Position numbers and translations under genes: made by a program. Below, piece by piece: positions 59,544 through 64,000 of a DNA stretch of 64,000 bases; the stretch's first letter is position 1, and every line of letters begins with the position of its first letter. This stretch comes from Massilia sp. W12 (GTDB lineage Bacteria; Pseudomonadota; Gammaproteobacteria; Burkholderiales; Burkholderiaceae_D), in contig NZ_CP147776.1 in the NCBI RefSeq assembly GCF_037300705.1, positions 1,798,001 through 1,862,000 on the forward strand, read 5' to 3'. Below the pieces are notes generated by a model. That model had not been told where the DNA came from, did no database searches, and worked only from the letters and a program-made list of their open reading frames with translations.

Positions 59544-61823
59544 TCACACCTGCAAATGTCCCTTCACCGGCAAATCGCGGATGCGCAAGCCGCTGGCGGC
59601 GAAAATCGCGTTGCAAATCGCCGGGGCCACCGGCGGCACGCCGGTTTCGCCCACGCCGCCAGGCAGGGCGTCATTGGGCAGCAGATACACATGCAAGGGC
59701 GGGCATTCAGCCATGCGCAACAGCGGCATATCGTGGAAATTGCTCTGCACCACGCGCCCTTGCTGGAAATCAATCTGGCCGTATAAACATAAAGACATGC
59801 CGAAAATCATCGCGCCTTCCATTTGCGAACGCACGCGGTCGGCGTTGACGATCTGCCCGCAATCAATCGCGCCATGCATTTCTTCAATTTTCAGCTGCCG
59901 TCCGCGCACCGAGACGCGGCAGGCAATCGCCACATAGCCGGTGAAACTGCGGTGTGCGGCAAAACCCCAGCCCTGTCCCTTGGGCAGACGCTTGGCGACG
60001 CCGGCGCGCGCCGAGACGGTGCGCAAGACCCGCTTTAAGCGCGCGATATCAATCGGGTGCTGCGCCTGTTGCGCGCCGTAATTGCTGTATTTATAGCTGT
60101 CTGTATTCGGGTTGTGCAGACGGTCTTCGCCCAGTAATTCAAACCACATCGCCAGCGGCGTGCGCTTGGCCGCATGCGCCAATTCATCGACAAAAGAGCC
60201 AAGCGCAAACGCTTGCTGGATATTGCACACCGAGCGCAGCCAGCCGATGCGCGCATGGTTTTGCACTGCGCTGACTTCCAGCGCGGTGTTGGGAATGGCA
60301 AACGGCAGATCGGCTGCGCCCATCGCCACTTCCCAGGCTTGCGGTGCGAGCGCGTCAGCATTTGCGGCGAAGGTGCTCATGATGCTGGCGTAAGCCACAT
60401 GCTGGCGCCAGCACTGCACCCGGCCTTGGCCATCCAGCCCGGCTTGCAAAAATTGCGCGCTTTGCGCATGCAAATAATCGTGCTGCAAATCGTCGCTGCG
60501 GCTCCACAGCACTTGCACCGGCTTTTTCAGGGCCTTGGCTAAAAACACTGCTTCACTGACAAAATCTGCCTGCGATTTGCGCCCGAATGCGCCGCCCAGC
60601 AGGCTGACATTGACCACGATGTTTTCTTTTTTAAAGCCAAATTCTTCGGCCAGGGTGTTTTGCACATCTTGCGGGCTTTGCACCGGGGCCCAGACTTCGC
60701 AGCGCTCGCCATCCACGCGCGCTAAGGCGCATGGCGGCTCCAGGGTGGCGTGCGGCAAAAACGGCACAGTGTAGGTGGCCGCTATCTGCTTGGCGGCTTG
60801 CGACAGCGCAGCGCGGCCCTGGCCGGTTTGGCGTAGCACTTTGCCTTCCTTTTGCACTTGCTGACGCAATTGCGCCAGCCCGGCTTTGGAGTCAAACCCG
60901 TCATGCGCGCTTTTACTCCATTTGATCTGCAGTTGTTCGCGCCCTTTTTGCGCGCTCCAGGTGTTTTTAGCGATTACCGCCACCCCGGCTAAATGCTTGA
61001 AGCCGATCGGCAGGGGACGCGCCGGCAGTGTCAGCACATCCAGCACCCCGCGCACCTTGCGTGCTGCGCTGTCGTCCACGCTGTCCACCATCGCGCCCAG
61101 CACCGGCGCGCGCGTGATGCTGGCATACACCATGCCTTCGATGCGCATATCGATGCCGAAGCGGCTTTCCCCGCGCACCGTGGCGGCGTCATCCACCGGC
61201 GACAGACCTTGGCCGATGTAGCGGAATTGCGCCGGGCTTTTCAGGCTCAAGGTTTTGACATCCGGGGCCGCCAGTTTGGCCGCGCTGGCGGCCAGTTCGC
61301 CATAGCGCAGGCTGCGTCCGCTGGCGGCGTGCCAGACGCGCTGTTCGCGCGTGCTGCATTGCTCCACCGGCACATTCCAGCTTTGCGCGGCGGCGGCCAG
61401 CAGCATGGCGCGCGCGCTGGCCCCCATCTCGCGCATGCGCTGGTAAAACACGCGCACGCTTTTGGAGCCGTCGGTGTTCTGGTCGCCATAGCGCTGATCG
61501 CCTATCGCTTGCACGATGCGCACCTGGCGCCAGTCGGCGTCGAGCTCATCAGCCACCACTTGCGGCAGGGAAGTGCGGATGCCCTGTCCCATTTCTGAGC
61601 GGTGCGCGGTAATGTGGATGAGGTCATCGGCGCCGATGGCGACAAACAGATTCAGACGCGCCGCCGCCGCGTCAGTGGCGTGCGCCGCCGGCAGCAAGCC
61701 TTGTTCGATTTTGCCGCCCAGCACCAGCGCGCCCATGCCCACGCCCAGCTCTTGCAGCCAGCGGCGGCGGCTGAGTTGGCGCGCAAACAGACGGCTGTGA
61801 TTTTTGATGGCATTGTTATCCAT
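59544..61823 (-). CDS. iorB: Molybdenum hydroxylase large subunit (IorB-like)
   Basis: 759 residues of the xanthine oxidase family, of the isoquinoline 1-oxidoreductase beta type with a twin-arginine signal (RQLSRRRWLQELGVGMGALV), so the enzyme works in the periplasm. Molybdopterin-binding features include ITAHRSEMGQGIRTSLPQVV, TVPFLPHATLEPPCALA, VSLLGGAFGRKSQADFV and GVGETGVPPVAPAICNAIFA. The physiological substrate is an N-heterocycle or aldehyde; context does not decide. It begins directly after the [2Fe-2S] subunit stop. Confidence 0.9.
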   Translation of the reverse strand: MDNNAIKNHSRLFARQLSRRRWLQELGVGMGALVLGGKIEQGLLPAAHATDAAAARLNLFVAIGADDLIHITAHRSEMGQGIRTSLPQVVADELDADWRQVRIVQAIGDQRYGDQNTDGSKSVRVFYQRMREMGASARAMLLAAAAQSWNVPVEQCSTREQRVWHAASGRSLRYGELAASAAKLAAPDVKTLSLKSPAQFRYIGQGLSPVDDAATVRGESRFGIDMRIEGMVYASITRAPVLGAMVDSVDDSAARKVRGVLDVLTLPARPLPIGFKHLAGVAVIAKNTWSAQKGREQLQIKWSKSAHDGFDSKAGLAQLRQQVQKEGKVLRQTGQGRAALSQAAKQIAATYTVPFLPHATLEPPCALARVDGERCEVWAPVQSPQDVQNTLAEEFGFKKENIVVNVSLLGGAFGRKSQADFVSEAVFLAKALKKPVQVLWSRSDDLQHDYLHAQSAQFLQAGLDGQGRVQCWRQHVAYASIMSTFAANADALAPQAWEVAMGAADLPFAIPNTALEVSAVQNHARIGWLRSVCNIQQAFALGSFVDELAHAAKRTPLAMWFELLGEDRLHNPNTDSYKYSNYGAQQAQHPIDIARLKRVLRTVSARAGVAKRLPKGQGWGFAAHRSFTGYVAIACRVSVRGRQLKIEEMHGAIDCGQIVNADRVRSQMEGAMIFGMSLCLYGQIDFQQGRVVQSNFHDMPLLRMAECPPLHVYLLPNDALPGGVGETGVPPVAPAICNAIFAASGLRIRDLPVKGHLQV

Positions 61824-62324
61824 TTATGCCTCCGTCGCGGTGTTGGTTTCCAGCGCTGCTTGCGGCGGCAGCGGCATGCCGGCGGCGCGCAAAATCGCCC
61901 GTTTGATGCGCGGATAGGTTCCGCAGCGGCATAAATTGCCTTGCATGCCTTCGTGGATTTGCGCATCGGTCGGGCGCGGGTGTTTTTTCAGCAGGGCCAG
62001 CGCGGCCATGATTTGCCCGGCCTGACAGTAGCCGCATTGCGCCACGTTTTCATCCAGCCAGGCTTGCTGCAGGGCGTGCAATTGTGCGCCATTGGCCACC
62101 CCTTCAATCGTGGTCACGCGTCCGTTTGCGGCTTGTTTGACGCTGACGGAGCAGGCGCGCACCGGGGCGCCATCCAGATGCACGGTGCAGGCCCCGCACA
62201 GTCCGGCGCCGCAGCCGTATTTACTGCCGGTGAGCTGTAATTCATCGCGCAACACCCACAGCAGCGGCATGTCTTCATCCACATCCAGCTGTTTTTGACT
62301 GCCATTAATATGCAAGGTCGGCAT
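61824..62324 (-). CDS. iorA: Molybdenum hydroxylase [2Fe-2S] small subunit (IorA-like)
   Basis: 166 residues from ATG 62324 (GAGGAGA upstream). Plant-type iron-sulfur ligands in [20 protein letters not shown] and the second cluster in [10 protein letters not shown] and [16 protein letters not shown] are complete. It carries electrons from the molybdenum site to the acceptor. It has no export signal of its own and would be co-exported with IorB. It overlaps the nucleotidyltransferase gene by 20 bp. Confidence 0.93.
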   Translation of the reverse strand: MPTLHINGSQKQLDVDEDMPLLWVLRDELQLTGSKYGCGAGLCGACTVHLDGAPVRACSVSVKQAANGRVTTIEGVANGAQLHALQQAWLDENVAQCGYCQAGQIMAALALLKKHPRPTDAQIHEGMQGNLCRCGTYPRIKRAILRAAGMPLPPQAALETNTATEA

Positions 62325-62973
62325 CTGATTCTCCTCTTGGGGACGGTTCGAGTTGCAGAAGGTCGGCGCGCTGGTCGATGTCCAGCGCCGCGCGCGGCAA
62401 ATCCAGGGCGCGCGCGTGCTGCAAATATGCGCGTGCGCCCTGGTCATGTTGTAAGTTGAGTAATTGCGGCCACAGATGGCGCGGCCAGATTGCCGGCGCG
62501 CCCAGCGCGCCATCGGGATAGCGGCTGGCGCACACGGCGTGCGGCGCATGCCGCCAGTGTGCGCACAGGGCCAGATAATCGCTTGCCTGCAGCAGCACTT
62601 GATCTAACAGCGCCACCATGGCGGCGGGTGTGGCTCGCTGCTCATCGTTCGCTTGCAGGGCGCGGATGCCGGAGCCCAGACTGGCGCTCTGGCCGTCGGC
62701 CCAGTGCGGGCAGATGTGCGCGAATGCCTTGGGCGCATATGGCGCCAGCAGCGGCGCGATATGGGCGCCGATTGGTTCCGCGTGCGCGCCCAGCACCACG
62801 CACAGCCGGCTGAACTCGCCTGCTTGTAATAGCGGAAGCAATTGCGCTAAGCGGGCGCCGATCATGCTTTGTCCCTGCCAGGCGGCATGGCGCGCCAGCG
62901 CTTTCGGACTGCCGAAGCGGCGCGCGGCGCCGGCGGCCAATAAAATCAGGGCAGGGGCGCTTGATCCGCTCAT
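62305..62973 (-). CDS. MocA-like molybdenum cofactor nucleotidyltransferase
   Basis: 222 residues starting at ATG 62973, which overlaps the xdhC stop as ATGA. The N-terminal loop [18 protein letters not shown] is the NTP-binding G-rich motif of the MobA/MocA group; [16 protein letters not shown] and the aspartates in [10 protein letters not shown] complete the pattern. MocA adds CMP to molybdopterin to give the cytosine dinucleotide cofactor used by this hydroxylase family. The open frame upstream (to 63585) lies over xdhC and is a shadow. Confidence 0.85.
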   Translation of the reverse strand: MSGSSAPALILLAAGAARRFGSPKALARHAAWQGQSMIGARLAQLLPLLQAGEFSRLCVVLGAHAEPIGAHIAPLLAPYAPKAFAHICPHWADGQSASLGSGIRALQANDEQRATPAAMVALLDQVLLQASDYLALCAHWRHAPHAVCASRYPDGALGAPAIWPRHLWPQLLNLQHDQGARAYLQHARALDLPRAALDIDQRADLLQLEPSPRGESDADLAY

Positions 62974-63995
62974 GCCTGCCACCGTGTTCTGACATCTTGC
63001 GCCTGGCTGGCCGGGTGCAAGTGCTGTTGAATCTGGCAGATCAGGGAAAGCGCGATATCTTCCGGCAAGTCCGCGCCGCGCAAGCTGCCTGCCGGGCTGT
63101 AAAAATGCAGGCCGGGGGCGTGCAAATCCTGTTCCTGCAATCCGGCGCGCGCCAAGACTTTGGCGCGCCGCGCCGCCGGCCCCAGCATGCCCACATAGTG
63201 TGGCGCGGCCCCTTGCCGCAAGACGTGATGCAGCGCTTGCAAGGCTTCGGCGTCGAGTTGCACATGGTGATGCATGACGAGCACCGCTTGCGCTTGCGCC
63301 AGGGCGGCAGGCGGCAAGGCCTGCGGCGCACAGCGCCAACAGCGCACGGCGGGGCCGAAATCGCTGCTGCGCGCGGCATGGGTGCGCGCATCGCAGACGC
63401 TGACTTGCCAGCCCAGCGCCAAGGCAAGTTGCGCCAGGGGCCGCGCATCGACGCCGCCGCCGAAGATGAACAGATGCGGCGGCAAGTCGAGCCGGCTGCC
63501 CAGCCATTGCGCGCCGTCCGGCGCCGGCGCAGTCTGGTCGGCAATCCAGCGCCCCGCACCGCGCACCGCGTGCAAGTCTTGCCAATACACGCCAGGCTGG
63601 CGCGCCATAATCGCTGCATGCACAGCATCCAAATCCAGATAGTGATTGGCGGCGCAGATTTCCTGCAGCCGCACCCAGACGCTGCCGCCGCAGCCGGTGC
63701 GCGCCAGCGTATTGCCGTCTTCTTCCGCATCGTCGGGAATAAACGCATGGGTGCGGGCGATGCCGTCAGCCAGGACTTCTTGCGCCAAGCGCATTAAATC
63801 CGCTTCCAGACAGCCGCCGCTGATGACGCCAAACCATTGCCCCAGATCATTGATGAAAACTTGCGCGCCCGGTTTGCGATAGCTCGGCCCCTGGCGTGCG
63901 CTCAAGGTGGCCAAGACCCAGCGGCAGGCGTCGCGTTGCGCATGCCAAAACGGCACAAGGGCGGAAAAGCGGTGGCTGGCGGGACGGTTAGGCAT
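62970..63995 (-). CDS. xdhC: XdhC-family molybdenum hydroxylase maturation protein
   Basis: 341 residues. XdhC proteins bind the molybdenum cofactor, help sulfurate it and insert it into xanthine dehydrogenase-type enzymes. The N-terminal region WVLATLSARQGPSYRKPGAQ, then GVISGGCLEADL, and the Rossmann-type FIFGGGVDARPLAQLALALG are family hallmarks. It is the first gene of the xdhC-mocA-iorA-iorB operon seen here, and its start is five bases inside the window edge, so upstream genes may exist. Confidence 0.92.
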   Translation of the reverse strand: MPNRPASHRFSALVPFWHAQRDACRWVLATLSARQGPSYRKPGAQVFINDLGQWFGVISGGCLEADLMRLAQEVLADGIARTHAFIPDDAEEDGNTLARTGCGGSVWVRLQEICAANHYLDLDAVHAAIMARQPGVYWQDLHAVRGAGRWIADQTAPAPDGAQWLGSRLDLPPHLFIFGGGVDARPLAQLALALGWQVSVCDARTHAARSSDFGPAVRCWRCAPQALPPAALAQAQAVLVMHHHVQLDAEALQALHHVLRQGAAPHYVGMLGPAARRAKVLARAGLQEQDLHAPGLHFYSPAGSLRGADLPEDIALSLICQIQQHLHPASQAQDVRTRWQA

Positions 63996-64000
63996 GGCTG

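Overview
The window looks like a betaproteobacterial chromosome, probably Burkholderiales and possibly Oxalobacteraceae-like. The reasons are the GC-rich coding style, the mltG-tmk-holB-pilZ-tatD-ankyrin gene order, a cytoplasmic NagA/NagB-II/NagK route for N-acetylglucosamine and a subclass B3 metallo-beta-lactamase. This placement is inferred from gene content and order; no marker gene was compared. I see no rRNA, tRNA or CRISPR array.

Layout: (1) 1-10.4 kb is core: mltG (5' cut by the window edge), tmk, holB, a PilZ protein, a GNAT acetyltransferase, tatD and an ankyrin protein as one tight operon; then a PAS-GGDEF cyclase, nadB, an Rpn-like nuclease and two secreted TonB-C-terminal-domain proteins. 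(2) 11.8-22.5 kb, minus strand, is one long N-acetylglucosamine/chitooligosaccharide operon: kinase, GntR regulator, NagA, SIS-type deaminase, ABC importer (binding protein, two permeases, ATPase), a cytoplasmic GH3 hexosaminidase and an AmpG-like permease. (3) 23-34.7 kb mixes housekeeping and accessory genes: a conserved membrane protein, a TAT-exported thioredoxin-like protein, a Roco GTPase with a TIR-like C-terminus, PuuE-type deacetylase, periplasmic GH3 beta-glucosidase behind a LacI-type operator, and the B3 beta-lactamase. (4) 34.8-41.5 kb holds a CHAT protease-STAND ATPase-TPR protein translationally coupled to a metallophosphoesterase, followed by an antitoxin DarG whose toxin gene darT survives only as about 25 C-terminal codons. 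(5) 41.5-54.6 kb is heavily rearranged by insertion sequences. An IS66 element splits an aspartyl/asparaginyl beta-hydroxylase gene. An AT-rich cassette (GT25 glycosyltransferase, hydrolase, hexapeptide acyltransferase, TIR-like protein) follows. Then an IS3 element sits exactly on the start codon of a tcmP gene and is itself interrupted by a second IS3 copy and a second IS66 copy. (6) 54.6-59.3 kb is AT-rich at first (two TcmP paralogues, a three-Cys-motif DUF5131 protein, a ribbon-helix-helix-like protein), then has decayed phage tail genes. (7) 59.5-64 kb is a molybdenum hydroxylase locus: IorB and IorA-like subunits, a MocA-like nucleotidyltransferase and XdhC.

The nested IS history can be read exactly. 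The three pieces of the outer IS3 copy (896 + 279 + 472 bp) sum to 1647 bp, the length of the intact inner copy. Every element has its own target-site duplication (ATGA, AGAA, TGTCGTAA, ATTGGTGC). The 34.8-57.8 kb stretch, with the Roco gene at 25.5-28.5 kb, reads as a defence/accessory island. The strongest candidates for an undescribed system are the CHAT-STAND-TPR plus metallophosphoesterase pair, the TIR-like cassette and the TcmP/three-Cys module.
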